Positions 48,722-57,122 of a stretch of DNA of 64,000 nucleotides are shown here, piece by piece. The translations under genes were made by a program, and so were the position numbers. The DNA lies in assembly GCA_963728365.1 (NCBI GenBank), contig CAVSJI010000001.1, positions 1,426,001 to 1,490,000 on the forward strand, given 5' to 3'. The DNA comes from VRUE01 sp963728365. Lineage in GTDB: Bacteria; Actinomycetota; Thermoleophilia; Solirubrobacterales; 70-9. A model generated the notes under the pieces. That model saw nothing but the letters and a program-made list of their open reading frames with translations. It ran no database searches and had not been told where the DNA came from. How positions within the stretch are numbered: the first letter of the stretch is position 1; each line of letters begins with the position of its first letter.

Positions 48722-49407
48722 TGCGCTCGCCCACCGAAGGCAAAGCACCGAGGCGCCGAGGGTTGCTCCTCGCCTGCGCTGCCACGCTGCTCGTCGGCTT
48801 CCTGGCAGGCCACGCCCTCTCCCCCAGCTCTGGCGGCGACCGCGCCGCAACACCAGCCAAAGCCGGTGCGGCGCGGTCGCTCGCCGGCGTCCCGGTCTCC
48901 TTCCCCGACTCCCCTGCCGGTGCCGCTAAGGCTGTCGCCGCCTACCAGCGGGCCTTCGCTTCCCCGGCGATCCTGCGCGAAGGGGTCTTGCAGTCGCGGA
49001 TCGAAGCGGTGGCGACGCCCGACTACGCGGCGACGATGCTGGCGGCGAACTCGCCCGGCGCCGAACGCCTGGCGGCGGGACCGATCGGGGCTGGAGTCCG
49101 TCGCGGCGTGCAGACGCTCTACTCGGCGATCCCGATCGGCTACCGGGTCGAGTCCTTCGCGCCCGACCGCGCCCGCGTCCTCACCTGGGGCTTCACCCTG
49201 CTCGGCAACGCCTCCTCGGTGGAACCGGCCGCCTACTTCGGCCTGACCCACACCGAGCTCGTCTGGACGGAAGGGCGCTGGCGGATCGCCGAAACCCGCG
49301 GCGGCTTCGGGCCGACGCCGAAGCTAGCGACGAAGCCGGGTCCGCTCGGCGCCTATGGCGTAATCGACCTGGCGCGGGGGCTTGAAAGCTATGAGCTGGC
49401 TCCCTAG
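48721..49407 (+). CDS. T4SS-associated membrane protein (VirB8-like topology)
   Basis: A 228-residue protein with a short cytoplasmic start, one membrane helix (GLLLACAATLLVGFLAGHAL), and an external alpha/beta domain. The domain has SPAGAAKAVAAYQRAFASPA, then VRRGVQTLYSAIPIGYRVES, VLTWGFTLLGNAS and LVWTEGRWRIAET, a VirB8/NTF2-type pattern. It is probably a structural subunit of the channel. ATG 48721 overlaps the previous stop; its 3' end overlaps the next gene by 17 bases. Confidence 0.7.
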   Translation: MRSPTEGKAPRRRGLLLACAATLLVGFLAGHALSPSSGGDRAATPAKAGAARSLAGVPVSFPDSPAGAAKAVAAYQRAFASPAILREGVLQSRIEAVATPDYAATMLAANSPGAERLAAGPIGAGVRRGVQTLYSAIPIGYRVESFAPDRARVLTWGFTLLGNASSVEPAAYFGLTHTELVWTEGRWRIAETRGGFGPTPKLATKPGPLGAYGVIDLARGLESYELAP

Positions 49408-51046
49408 ATGCCTGGCGGCCGCCCTCCTCGCTGGCCTGCTGGCGGCGCTGATCGTGGTCGCGCAGCCCTCGCCGCCGCCCGCCCACGCCAACCCGCTCTG
49501 CGACGTTGGCAGCGCCCCGGCGGGGGTCGTCACCGAAGGCGTCGGCGCGATCACCGGCGGCATCATCGGCGGCGGCAACCCGGTCGGTGATGCCTGCAAC
49601 GCGGTCAGCGGCGAGGTGACGGGCGCCGTCACCGCGCCGATCACCGATGCGCTCAAGGGGGTCGGCAACGGGATCTTCCAGCAGATCACCACCTGGGTCG
49701 CCGACGGCGCGAGCTGGCTGATTCAGCAGGTCGTCAAGGGCATCGAGGCAACGACGACGCCGCAGTTGACGACCAAGGGCTTCCTCGCGCAGTACGGGCG
49801 CATGGCGGAGATCGCGGCGCTGATGGGGCTGGCGATGCTGCTGCTGGCGGTGCTGGAGGGACTCGCCCAGGGCAACGCCGGGCTGCTCGCCCGCGTCGTC
49901 CTCATCAACCTGCCGCTCGCCTTCATCGCCACCAGCGTCGCCTACGCGGTCGTGCAGCTGCTCCTCGTCGCCACCGACGGGATGTGCCACGCGATCGCCA
50001 CCGCGAGCCACGACAACTCCCAGCACTTCTTCAAGGCGGCGATCACCGGCCTCGGCGAAGTCGGGGGCGAAGTCGGCAAGGAAGTCGATGGCGGCGCCAC
50101 TGGTGAACCAGCCGGCGCGGCAGTCGGTCAGGCAGCCGGAACGGTGGAGGTGCCGCTGTTCGTCACCTTCCTGGCGGCGATCATCGGCGCCTTCGCCGCC
50201 TTCCTCGTGTGGCTGGAGCTGCTGATGCGCGACGCGGCGATCTACGTCGTCGCCCTGTTCATGCCGATGGCCCTGGCGGCCTCGATCTGGCCGCGCTGGG
50301 CGGGCGCGCTGCGGCGCACCGGGGAGCTGCTCGTCGTCATCATCGGCTCGAAGTTCGTCATCGTCTCGATCATCTCGCTCGCCGCCGGCCTGGTGGCCGA
50401 AACCGATGGGCGAGTCGAGCACATCCTCGCCGCCTCAGCGCTGATGCTGCTCGCCTGCTTCGCCCCGTTCGTGCTGCTCAAGCTCGTCCCCTTCGCCGAG
50501 GGCGCGATGGGTGCCGCCTACGGTCGGCGCTCGGCCGCAGGCGGAGCGGTGAGCGGGGTGCAGATCGCCAGCGACGTGCAGATCCTCCGCAACATGGCCC
50601 GCTCCAACTGGGGCGAGTCGGGCGCGACGCTCTGGAACTCCGGCGAGCAGGGCGGCGGCAGCCCCGGACCTGAGCCGAGCGGGCCGGGCGGCGGCGCTGG
50701 CCCCGGCGCGGGAGCGGGCGGTGGTGGCGGCGAGGCCGGGGGCGCCGCTGGCGGCGAGGCAGCGGCTGGCGGAGCCGCCGCGGGTGCTGGCGCGGCCGCT
50801 GCGGTGCCCGCCGCAGCGATCGCAGGCACCAAAGCCGCCGCTCAGCGCCTACAGGGGACGGGGGTCGCTCAGCAGGCGGGCAGCTCGGCGGGCGCGGGTG
50901 CCGCGCCGGTCGAGGAGCCGGCCGATAAGCAGGCCGCCGCGCCGCGTGAGGCGGAGGGCGGTGGCTCGCCGAGCGCTGGCGAGAAACCGCCGCGACCAGA
51001 GCCCGAGCCGCCCAGCGCGAAGCCCGAGAAAGGAACGAAGTCGTGA
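49391..51046 (+). CDS. TrbL/VirB6-like polytopic conjugation protein
   Basis: A 551-residue membrane protein. A signal-like helix and an external Gly-rich segment precede six or seven helices (about residues 135-375; LMGLAMLLLAVLEGLA, VPLFVTFLAAIIGAFAAFLV, LLVVIIGSKFVIVSIISLAA). A cytoplasmic Gly/Ala/Pro-rich tail of about 160 low-complexity residues follows. This is the TrbL/VirB6 design for the inner-membrane channel of type IV secretion. ATG 49391 was preferred over TTG 49382. The stop overlaps the next GTG (GTGA). Confidence 0.8.
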   Translation: MSWLPRCLAAALLAGLLAALIVVAQPSPPPAHANPLCDVGSAPAGVVTEGVGAITGGIIGGGNPVGDACNAVSGEVTGAVTAPITDALKGVGNGIFQQITTWVADGASWLIQQVVKGIEATTTPQLTTKGFLAQYGRMAEIAALMGLAMLLLAVLEGLAQGNAGLLARVVLINLPLAFIATSVAYAVVQLLLVATDGMCHAIATASHDNSQHFFKAAITGLGEVGGEVGKEVDGGATGEPAGAAVGQAAGTVEVPLFVTFLAAIIGAFAAFLVWLELLMRDAAIYVVALFMPMALAASIWPRWAGALRRTGELLVVIIGSKFVIVSIISLAAGLVAETDGRVEHILAASALMLLACFAPFVLLKLVPFAEGAMGAAYGRRSAAGGAVSGVQIASDVQILRNMARSNWGESGATLWNSGEQGGGSPGPEPSGPGGGAGPGAGAGGGGGEAGGAAGGEAAAGGAAAGAGAAAAVPAAAIAGTKAAAQRLQGTGVAQQAGSSAGAGAAPVEEPADKQAAAPREAEGGGSPSAGEKPPRPEPEPPSAKPEKGTKS

Positions 51047-52539
51047 GCGCGCGGCGCTACCGCTTCGGTCCCCTCGAGCAGCGCGCCGTGGTCGGCCCGC
51101 TGCGAGCGGGCCAGGTGGCGATCGTCGCCGCCGGGGCGCTGACCGGGCTGGGGGCGCTGTATGCGATGCGGAGCATCGTCGGCCTGATCGTCGGGGTGCT
51201 GGCGCTGTGCATCGCGGTCGCCGCGATCTGCGTGCCCTTCGAGGGCCGCACGGCGGAGGAGTGGGCGCCGGTGCTGGGACGCTGGGCACGGCGGCGAAAG
51301 CGCGCCGAACGGGGGCACCGCTCGACCGCGCCGAGCGGGGGCACCCGCCTCGGCGGCGAGGGCGAAGGCGAGCATGAGACCTCGCTGCCGCCGGAGCTGG
51401 CCGGGGTCGAGCTGCTTGCCGTGCCCTACGGCTCCGAGCAGGTCGGTGTCATCTCCGACCGCCGCGACGGCACCTTCACGGCGGCGCTGGCGGTGCGAGC
51501 GGGAGCCTTTGCGATGCGCGACGGCGCAGAGCAGGAGCGAGCGCTCGACGCCTGGGGCGCGGTGCTGGCGAGCTGCGCCCGCGACGGCAGCCCGATCCGC
51601 CGCCTCCAGTGGCTTGAGCAGACGGTCCCCGGCCAGGGCGACGAGCTGGCGGCCCACTTCCAGGCTCAGCGCGACCGCGCCGTGCCGCTCGACTCCGAGG
51701 TGGTCCGCTCCTATATCGAGCTGGTCGAGTCGGCTGCGCCGCAGACGACCGAGCACGAGGTCCTGATCGCGGTGCAGATCGACCAACGGCGCGGCGCCCG
51801 CGAGCTGCGCCGACTCGGCGGCGGGGTCGAGGCTGCCTGCGAGCTGCTGCTGCGCGAGGCCGAGAGCCTCGCCGAGCGGCTGACGATCGCCGAGGTCTCG
51901 GTCTCGGGCCTCTTGCGCCCGCGCCAGTACGCCGCGCTGATCCGCGACGCCTTCGACCCGTTCGGCCGCCAGGCGCGCGCCCGCGCGACCCTGGGGCAGG
52001 ACGGGCGCGAGGGGGTTGAGCCGGCGCTGATGGGACCGCTCGCCGACGAGGCGAGCTGGTCCACCTACCGCACCGACTCCGCCTTCCACGCGACCTACTG
52101 GATCGCCTCGTGGCCACGCTCGGACGTCGGGCCGATGTTCATGGCGCCACTGCTGATGCAGACGAGCGCCCTGCGGACGGTGGCGGTGACGATCGAGCCG
52201 GTCCCCTACTCGCTGGCGATGCGCCGCGCCGAGGCGGCGCAGACCGCCGAGGTCGCGGAGGAGATCAACCGCAGCCGCCAGGGCTTCATGTCCACGGCGC
52301 GAATCCGCCGCCGCCAGCAGGCGGCCTCGCGCCGCGAGGAGGAGCTCGCCGACGGCCACGCCGAGATGCGCTGGGCGGGCTACGTGCGGACTTCGGCGCG
52401 CTCGCCGCAAGAGCTGGAGCGGGCCGAGTCGGAGGTCGAGCACGCCGCCCAGCTCGCCCGCCTCGGCCTTCAACGCCTCTACGGCGAGCAGGACACCGGC
52501 TTTCCCTTCACCCTGCCGCTCTGCCGGGGGCTGCGGTGA
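51043..52539 (+). CDS. SCO6880-type conjugation protein with PrgI-like N-terminus
   Basis: A 498-residue protein of actinobacterial conjugation clusters. Two N-terminal helices form a hairpin (about residues 22-65; VAIVAAGALTGLGALYAM, GLIVGVLALCIAVAAICVPF). A cytoplasmic alpha/beta domain carries EGVLLLAV-like strands and SVSGLLRPRQYAALIRDAFD, FMAPLLMQTSALRTVAVTIE. The layout corresponds to SCO6880 family members and the N-terminal half of split VirB4 systems. The ATPase half is in the next gene. The GTG start overlaps the TrbL stop, and its stop overlaps the VirB4-like start. Confidence 0.8.
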   Translation: MSARRYRFGPLEQRAVVGPLRAGQVAIVAAGALTGLGALYAMRSIVGLIVGVLALCIAVAAICVPFEGRTAEEWAPVLGRWARRRKRAERGHRSTAPSGGTRLGGEGEGEHETSLPPELAGVELLAVPYGSEQVGVISDRRDGTFTAALAVRAGAFAMRDGAEQERALDAWGAVLASCARDGSPIRRLQWLEQTVPGQGDELAAHFQAQRDRAVPLDSEVVRSYIELVESAAPQTTEHEVLIAVQIDQRRGARELRRLGGGVEAACELLLREAESLAERLTIAEVSVSGLLRPRQYAALIRDAFDPFGRQARARATLGQDGREGVEPALMGPLADEASWSTYRTDSAFHATYWIASWPRSDVGPMFMAPLLMQTSALRTVAVTIEPVPYSLAMRRAEAAQTAEVAEEINRSRQGFMSTARIRRRQQAASRREEELADGHAEMRWAGYVRTSARSPQELERAESEVEHAAQLARLGLQRLYGEQDTGFPFTLPLCRGLR

Positions 52540-53810
52540 GGCGGCGGGCCGCAGAGCGGCCGGGGCACGGCGGCACGACCGCCCACTTCCAGTCCGTCTA
52601 TCCCTTCCTCGGTCAGGGCGGCCTCGGGGCGCCCGGCACCTACATCGGCCGCGACGCCTACGGCGGCGCCTGGATGTACGACCCGTGGGTGCTCTACCCG
52701 GCCCACCTGCCGGGTCCGAACATGCTGATGCTCGGCGGCCTCTCCTCGCGCAAGTCGAGCCTCGTCAAGACCTACATCTACCGCCAGGCCGTCTTTGGCC
52801 GACAGGCGTGGGTGCTCGACGTGAAGGGCGAGTATTGGCCGCTGGCGAGGGCGCTCGGCGTGCAGCCGATCACCCTCGCGCCGGGCGGCGGGGTGCGGCT
52901 CAATCCACTCAGCCCGCGGGGCGGCCGCGATGGACCACTGAGCCTCTTGCGCTCGGTGGCGCAAGCGGCGCTCCGGCGCGAGCTGAGCCCGGAGGAGGAC
53001 GCCGGGCTGCGGGTGGCGCTGGAGATCGTGGACTCCGAATCGGGCGCCGCCGAGCCGACCTTGCCGATGATGGTCGACGCGCTGCTCCATCCCCGCGAGG
53101 CAATGGTGCAGGGCGTCTCGGCGACGAGCCGCGAGGACTTCGCCGAGGCGAACCGCTCCTCGGCGCTGGCCCTCCAGCGGCTCTGCGCGGGCGACCTGCG
53201 GGGCATGTTCGACGGGCCGACCAGCGAGGGCCTCGACCTCGACGCGCCCCTGGTGGTGCTCGACCTGAGCGCCGTGCGCGACTCGGCGGCGCTGGGAATC
53301 CTGATGACCTGCTGCTCGGCCTGGCAGCAGTCGATCCTCTTGGAGCGAAAGCAGGCCGCCGAGCAGCGCGGCGAGGAGAGCCCGAAGCTGATCTCGGTGG
53401 TCGAGGAGGGCTGGCGCGTAACCAGCCACATCGGCGTCGCCGAGTGGCTCCAGGCCAGCTTCAAGCTCTGCCGCGCCCTCGGCGTGCAGAACATCGTCGT
53501 CGTCCACCGGCTCACCGACCTCGGCGCCGCCGGCGATGCCGGCTCGCGCGAGGCGCGGATCGCCGAGGGGCTGATCGGCGACGCCGACACGAAGGTCATC
53601 TACCGCCAGCCCCACGACCAGCAAGAGCTACTGCGCTCGCGCCTGGGGCTGAGCCGAACCGAGGCGGAGCTGACGACGACGCTGCGCCTCGGCGAGGCGC
53701 TGTGGATGGTCGGCCGACGTTCCTTCCTGGTGCAGCACCGCGTCTCGCAGGTAGAGCGCGAGGTCGTCTACACCGACTGGCGCATGGTCGAGCGCCGCGA
53801 GGCAGCGTGA
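52536..53810 (+). CDS. VirB4-like conjugation ATPase with atypical P-loop
   Basis: A 424-residue AAA-type ATPase. WDPWVLYPAHLPGPN-like and NMLMLGGLSSRKSSLVKTYI mark the nucleotide site, then QAWVLDVKGEYWPLARALGV. The Walker B region is PKLISVVEEGWRV, and NIVVVHRLTDLGAAGDAGSR is a sensor motif. The P-loop reads GGLSSRKSS: the glycine before the essential Lys is Arg. It powers substrate and pilin transfer with the SCO6880 protein encoded just before. The GTG start sits in the preceding stop (GTGA) and the stop overlaps the TraG start. Confidence 0.8.
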   Translation: MRRRAAERPGHGGTTAHFQSVYPFLGQGGLGAPGTYIGRDAYGGAWMYDPWVLYPAHLPGPNMLMLGGLSSRKSSLVKTYIYRQAVFGRQAWVLDVKGEYWPLARALGVQPITLAPGGGVRLNPLSPRGGRDGPLSLLRSVAQAALRRELSPEEDAGLRVALEIVDSESGAAEPTLPMMVDALLHPREAMVQGVSATSREDFAEANRSSALALQRLCAGDLRGMFDGPTSEGLDLDAPLVVLDLSAVRDSAALGILMTCCSAWQQSILLERKQAAEQRGEESPKLISVVEEGWRVTSHIGVAEWLQASFKLCRALGVQNIVVVHRLTDLGAAGDAGSREARIAEGLIGDADTKVIYRQPHDQQELLRSRLGLSRTEAELTTTLRLGEALWMVGRRSFLVQHRVSQVEREVVYTDWRMVERREAA

Positions 53811-55504
53811 GCGGCGAGGAGCGCCAGCTCTACTTCGGCCTCGCCGCCATCGCTGCGGTGCTGCTGGCGACGATCTGGCTGATCGGCGCCCTCGCCGGGC
53901 TGGCGTTCGGCGGGGGCTGGACCCCGATCGGTGTGAGCGAACTGGTGACGACGGCGCTGAGCCTGCCCTCGCACCTGGGCGACCCGCGGGCGGCCTGGCC
54001 GCGCGGGGCGCGGGGCGCGCTGCCGGGGGCGCCAGGCTTCTACGTGAGCGCGGTCTTGGTCTTGACCGCCCTCGGCGGAGCCCTCATCGCCGGGCGACGC
54101 TTCTTCGATCTTGACGAGCCGCCCGCCCTCGGTTGGGGTCGGCCACGAGCGCCGAGCGCTCGCTGGGCGAGCCGCCGCGACCTGGCGCCGCTGAGGGTGC
54201 CCGCGCCGCAGCGGAAGCGGCTGACGCTCGGCTGGAGCGGGCGAGCGCTGCTCGCCGCCCAGGAGCGGCAGTCGGTGATCGCCTTCGCGCCGACCGACAG
54301 CCACAAGTCGACGGGGCTGGCGATCCCCGCCCTGCTGGAGTGGCAAGGGCCGGTCCTGGCAACCAGCATCAAGAGCGACCTGCTGATCGACACCGTTGCC
54401 CGTCGGCGTGGGCTGGGCAGGGTGATGGTCTTCGACCCGGCGCTGGTCACTGGATTTGAGCCCTCTCGGGCGACGCCGCTGTGGGGCGCCGGGACCTGGC
54501 GCGGGGCGCGGCGCGTCGCCCACTGGCTCTCGGCCGCAGCCCGCACCGACTCGGGCGGTTTGCAGGACGCCGACTTCTGGTACGCGACGGCGGAAAAGCT
54601 GCTGGCGCCGCTGCTCTTTGCCGCTGCCTCCAGCGGTCACACGATGGAGTCGGTCGTGCGCTGGCTGGACGAAGGGCCCGACGCCAACGACGCCCACATC
54701 GAGGAGCTGCTGAACGAGACGGGCGAGCCGGCGGCGCTGCGCGCCTGGCAGGCGACGCAGAACCGCGAGGAGCGCCAGCGCAGCTCGGTCTACACGACCG
54801 CCGAGATGATCGTTGGCGCCTTCGCCGACCCGCGCGTCGCGGAGGAGACGAAGGGCGCCGACTACAGCCCGACCGCCCTGCTCGATGGCCGCGCCAACAC
54901 GCTCTACCTCTGCGCGCCGCTGCACGAGCAGGAGCGCCTGCGAACGGTCTTCTCGATGCTCGTTCAGGAGCTGCTCGCCGTCGTCTATGAGACCGTCGCC
55001 GCGACGGGCGAACCGCTCGACCCGCCCCTCCTGCTGCTGCTGGACGAGTGCGCCAACATCGCGCCGATCCCCAACCTGGCGGAGATCGCCTCGACCGGCG
55101 CCGGACAGGGAGTGCAGCTGCTCAGCGTCTTTCACGACATGGCCCAGGTCAGCTCTCGCTACGGGCGCAGGGCATCGACCATCCTCAACAATCACCGCGC
55201 CAAGGTGTTCGGCAGCGGGATCTCCGACCCCGAGACCCTCAACTACGTCTCCCGCCTGCTCGGCGCCAAGAAGTTCGAGCAGCGCTCGCGGAGCACCGGC
55301 GAGAAAGGGCGGCGCTCGGAGACCGAGGGCGACACCTACCGCGAGCTGGCTCCGGCCAACGTGGTGCGTGAGCGCAGCCCCGGCACCGGCCTCCTCGTCT
55401 ACGGGCACCTGCCACCGGCGAAGATCAAGCTGCGGCCCTGGTACGAAGACGAGGAGCTGCGAAGGCTGCGCGAAGGCCGCGACGCGGAGGAAGTCGAGCG
55501 ATGA
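53807..55504 (+). CDS. VirD4/TraG-type coupling protein with atypical P-loop
   Basis: A 565-residue DNA translocase that brings the relaxosome to the channel. Two N-terminal membrane helices (about residues 8-30 and 80-100) precede the motor domain. The P-loop region reads FAPTDSHKSTGLAIPALLEW (usual form GPTxSGKT; here Ala and His replace both glycines). ATSIKSDLL follows, the Walker B is LLLLLDECANIAPI, and the arginine/sensor segment is QLLSVFHDMAQVSSRYG. The C-terminus is charged. The GTG start overlaps the VirB4-like stop; the stop overlaps the next ATG. Confidence 0.85.
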   Translation: MSGEERQLYFGLAAIAAVLLATIWLIGALAGLAFGGGWTPIGVSELVTTALSLPSHLGDPRAAWPRGARGALPGAPGFYVSAVLVLTALGGALIAGRRFFDLDEPPALGWGRPRAPSARWASRRDLAPLRVPAPQRKRLTLGWSGRALLAAQERQSVIAFAPTDSHKSTGLAIPALLEWQGPVLATSIKSDLLIDTVARRRGLGRVMVFDPALVTGFEPSRATPLWGAGTWRGARRVAHWLSAAARTDSGGLQDADFWYATAEKLLAPLLFAAASSGHTMESVVRWLDEGPDANDAHIEELLNETGEPAALRAWQATQNREERQRSSVYTTAEMIVGAFADPRVAEETKGADYSPTALLDGRANTLYLCAPLHEQERLRTVFSMLVQELLAVVYETVAATGEPLDPPLLLLLDECANIAPIPNLAEIASTGAGQGVQLLSVFHDMAQVSSRYGRRASTILNNHRAKVFGSGISDPETLNYVSRLLGAKKFEQRSRSTGEKGRRSETEGDTYRELAPANVVRERSPGTGLLVYGHLPPAKIKLRPWYEDEELRRLREGRDAEEVER

Positions 55505-55704
55505 AGGGAACGGCAACCGCAGGGAGGCAAGCGGCTGATGCGGCGCCGCTGCGAGGAGCGGCCGGGCCAAGCGGGGAGCCGCAAAGCGCCTGGGCCTCCG
55601 AGGAGACGGTGCCGCTGCGGGTCGCCGCCGAGCGCGTCGAGGCGGAGGAACGCGCGGAGCGCCTCCGCCTCGTCACCGGCCGACGCCGGGTGCGGCGGCG
55701 CTAG
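55501..55704 (+). CDS. small charged hypothetical protein, last gene of the T4SS operon
   Basis: A 67-residue protein with an Ala/Gly-rich start and a Glu/Arg-rich helix (PLRVAAERVEAEERAERLRL) ending in RRRVRRR. No family was recognised. It is supported by the ATGA overlap with the coupling-protein stop and by coding-like third-position GC. It converges on the next gene with a four-base overlap of stops. Confidence 0.5.
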   Translation: MKGTATAGRQAADAAPLRGAAGPSGEPQSAWASEETVPLRVAAERVEAEERAERLRLVTGRRRVRRR

Positions 55705-55991
55705 TCGGGATCGAGGTCCGCCATGTTGCAGGCGATCCACTCGAACTCGCCGTTGACCAGCGGCACCTCTTCGGGGTAGCGGGCCGCCCACACCCAACGC
55801 TCCCAGCGGGTGAAGCCGCCGTGGCGCGAGGCGCTGATCCGCTCGGCCGGGGTCATGCGCCGCAGCACCGAGGCGAAGCCGTCAACGAGGCGTTCGGTCT
55901 CGCGGGTGTCGCGGCCTTTCAGCCCCTCGTAGGTGAGGTGCTGCTCGCCGGCCTCGACCTCTCCGATCAAGCTGTCCAACGTCTGAGTCAT
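55701..55991 (-). CDS. hypothetical protein (96 aa)
   Basis: A 96-residue soluble protein, mainly helical (LIGEVEAGEQHLTYEGLKGR, LVDGFASVLRRMTPAERISA). A Trp-rich end follows (GGFTRWERWVWAARYPEEVP, then GEFEWIACNMADLDPD). GAAGGAGG precedes ATG 55991. Such small Trp-rich proteins recur beside actinobacterial conjugation operons; function unknown. It lies downstream of motif copy D through a 200-base structured leader. Confidence 0.65.
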   Translation of the reverse strand: MTQTLDSLIGEVEAGEQHLTYEGLKGRDTRETERLVDGFASVLRRMTPAERISASRHGGFTRWERWVWAARYPEEVPLVNGEFEWIACNMADLDPD

Positions 55992-56020
55992 CTCAGCCTC
56001 CTTCGATCTGGCTCCGCCCG

Positions 56021-56092
56021 CTGCGGGAGCCGGTGCCCGTCCCAAGCACGCCGCAGGCGTGCAAAATCGAGGGCACATCACGGCTCCCGCAG
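56021..56092. repeat. nested inverted repeats in the leader after motif copy D
   Basis: Outer arms CTGCGGGAGCCG (56021-56032) and its complement (56081-56092) are a perfect 12 bp. Next inside, GTGCCC (56033-56038) pairs with GGGCAC (56071-56076). A central hairpin, GCACGCC/GGCGTGC (56046-56062), has a three-base loop. The structure fills the 55992-56312 gap, which holds no firm gene. It may be an attenuator, or a DNA site such as a transfer origin. Confidence 0.55.
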
Positions 56093-56194
56093 GGGCGGCC
56101 TGACCGCGCGAACGCCTGAGCGATCACACGCGGGGGCTCGCCGCAGGGGCTCAGAACGGCTCTGAGCGCCTCGTTTTTCGGGCAGAGCGTCCAT
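56078..56194 (-). other. possible 38-codon leader ORF behind motif copy D
   Basis: ATG 56194 lies 10 bases after the end of copy D, with GGGG between. That is the same geometry as the lipoprotein (10 bases) and relaxase (9 bases) starts behind copies A and E. The reading frame is Arg/Pro-rich (MDALPEKRGAQSRSEP and so on), and its stop sits inside the arm of the inverted repeat at 56081-56092. It could be a leader peptide. Codon content gives no independent support. Confidence 0.2.
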
Positions 56195-56204
56195 TCACCC
56201 CGTA

Positions 56205-56231
56205 TGTCCAACTCGGAGGCCGTTTGCTTCG
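56205..56231 (-). promoter_or_regulatory. element-wide bipartite motif, copy D
   Basis: CGAAGCAA (one mismatch, 56231-56224), 11 bases, then GTTGGACA (56212-56205) on the minus strand. It lies about 210 bases before the 96-residue gene and 10 bases before a possible leader ORF. Confidence 0.5.
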
Positions 56232-56312
56232 CGCGAGCGAGGCGCTGGACGGGCTGAAAATCGCCGACAGGGCGCCCCGATGAACGGTTAAGTCGCGGAC
56301 CCTCCTCGCCCG

Positions 56313-57122
56313 GTGTCGATCTGCGAGCCTGCCGCGGTGACGCTTCTGGTAGCGAAGCTCCTTCTCTCCCCGCTATGCGTGGTCGCCGTCTCCCTGGCTG
56401 GCCGCCGCTGGGGCATGGCCGTTGCCGGAGTGCTCGGCGGGCTACCAGTCGTCGCCGGCCCGATCCTGCTGGCTGAGACCCTCCTTCACGGTCGCGGCTT
56501 CGGCGCCGAGGCCGCCGCCGGAACCCTGCTCGGGCTCGCCGCCCTAACCGCCTTCGTGGTCGTCTACGGCCGGGTCGCGGTGGTGGCCGCGCCAATCCCA
56601 ACCGTGCTCTGCGGCTGGACGACTTTTCTGTTCGGCGTTGCCGCCCTGAGCCTGGTCCACCCGCCGCCAGCGTTGTCGCTGGTCTTGGTCGCCGCCTGCT
56701 TCGCGCTCGGCCTGAGGCTGCTGCCGCCCGCACCCTCGCCGTCGTCGGCCACCGCCGCGCCGCCCTGGTGGGATCTCCCCGCCCGCGCCCTTGCCGCGCT
56801 CGGACTCGTGCTCACGCTAACCGCCGTATCCGGCGCTCTCGGGCCCCACCTCAGCGGCCTGTTGGCACCGTTCCCGATCATCACTAGCGTCCTCGCCGTC
56901 TTCACCCACGCCCACGGCGGCGTCGCCCAGGTCAGCGTCCTGCTGCGAAACTTCCTTTTCGGCTTCTACGGCTTCGCCGCCTTCTGCTTCACGCTTGCCA
57001 TCGCCCTACCCGAGCTGGAGATCGCGGTCGCCTTCGGCCTCGCGGTGGCGGCGGCGCTTGCCGTGCAGACGATGATCTTCCTCCTGCGGTCGCGCCTCTT
57101 GCCCGCACCCTCGATTCCTTAG
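56313..57122 (+). CDS. hypothetical polytopic membrane protein
   Basis: A 269-residue protein with eight or nine hydrophobic helices and very short loops. Examples are MAVAGVLGGLPVVAGPILLA, LLGLAALTAFVVVYGRVAVV, LALVLVAACFALGLRLL-like and FGFYGFAAFCFTLAIALPEL. No transporter signature was recognised; GGLPVVAGPI resembles small permease-like families. GTG 56313 is used here, but GTG 56337 is equally possible. The 3' end overlaps the multi-XRE gene on the other strand by 117 bases, an unusually deep convergent overlap. Confidence 0.65.
   Translation: MSICEPAAVTLLVAKLLLSPLCVVAVSLAGRRWGMAVAGVLGGLPVVAGPILLAETLLHGRGFGAEAAAGTLLGLAALTAFVVVYGRVAVVAAPIPTVLCGWTTFLFGVAALSLVHPPPALSLVLVAACFALGLRLLPPAPSPSSATAAPPWWDLPARALAALGLVLTLTAVSGALGPHLSGLLAPFPIITSVLAVFTHAHGGVAQVSVLLRNFLFGFYGFAAFCFTLAIALPELEIAVAFGLAVAAALAVQTMIFLLRSRLLPAPSIP

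Noticed and set aside
55993..56733. A 246-codon minus-strand frame overlapping the membrane protein gene
   Set aside because: It is Arg/Pro-rich without similarity and mostly antisense to the hydrophobic membrane protein; the copy D leader explains the region better.
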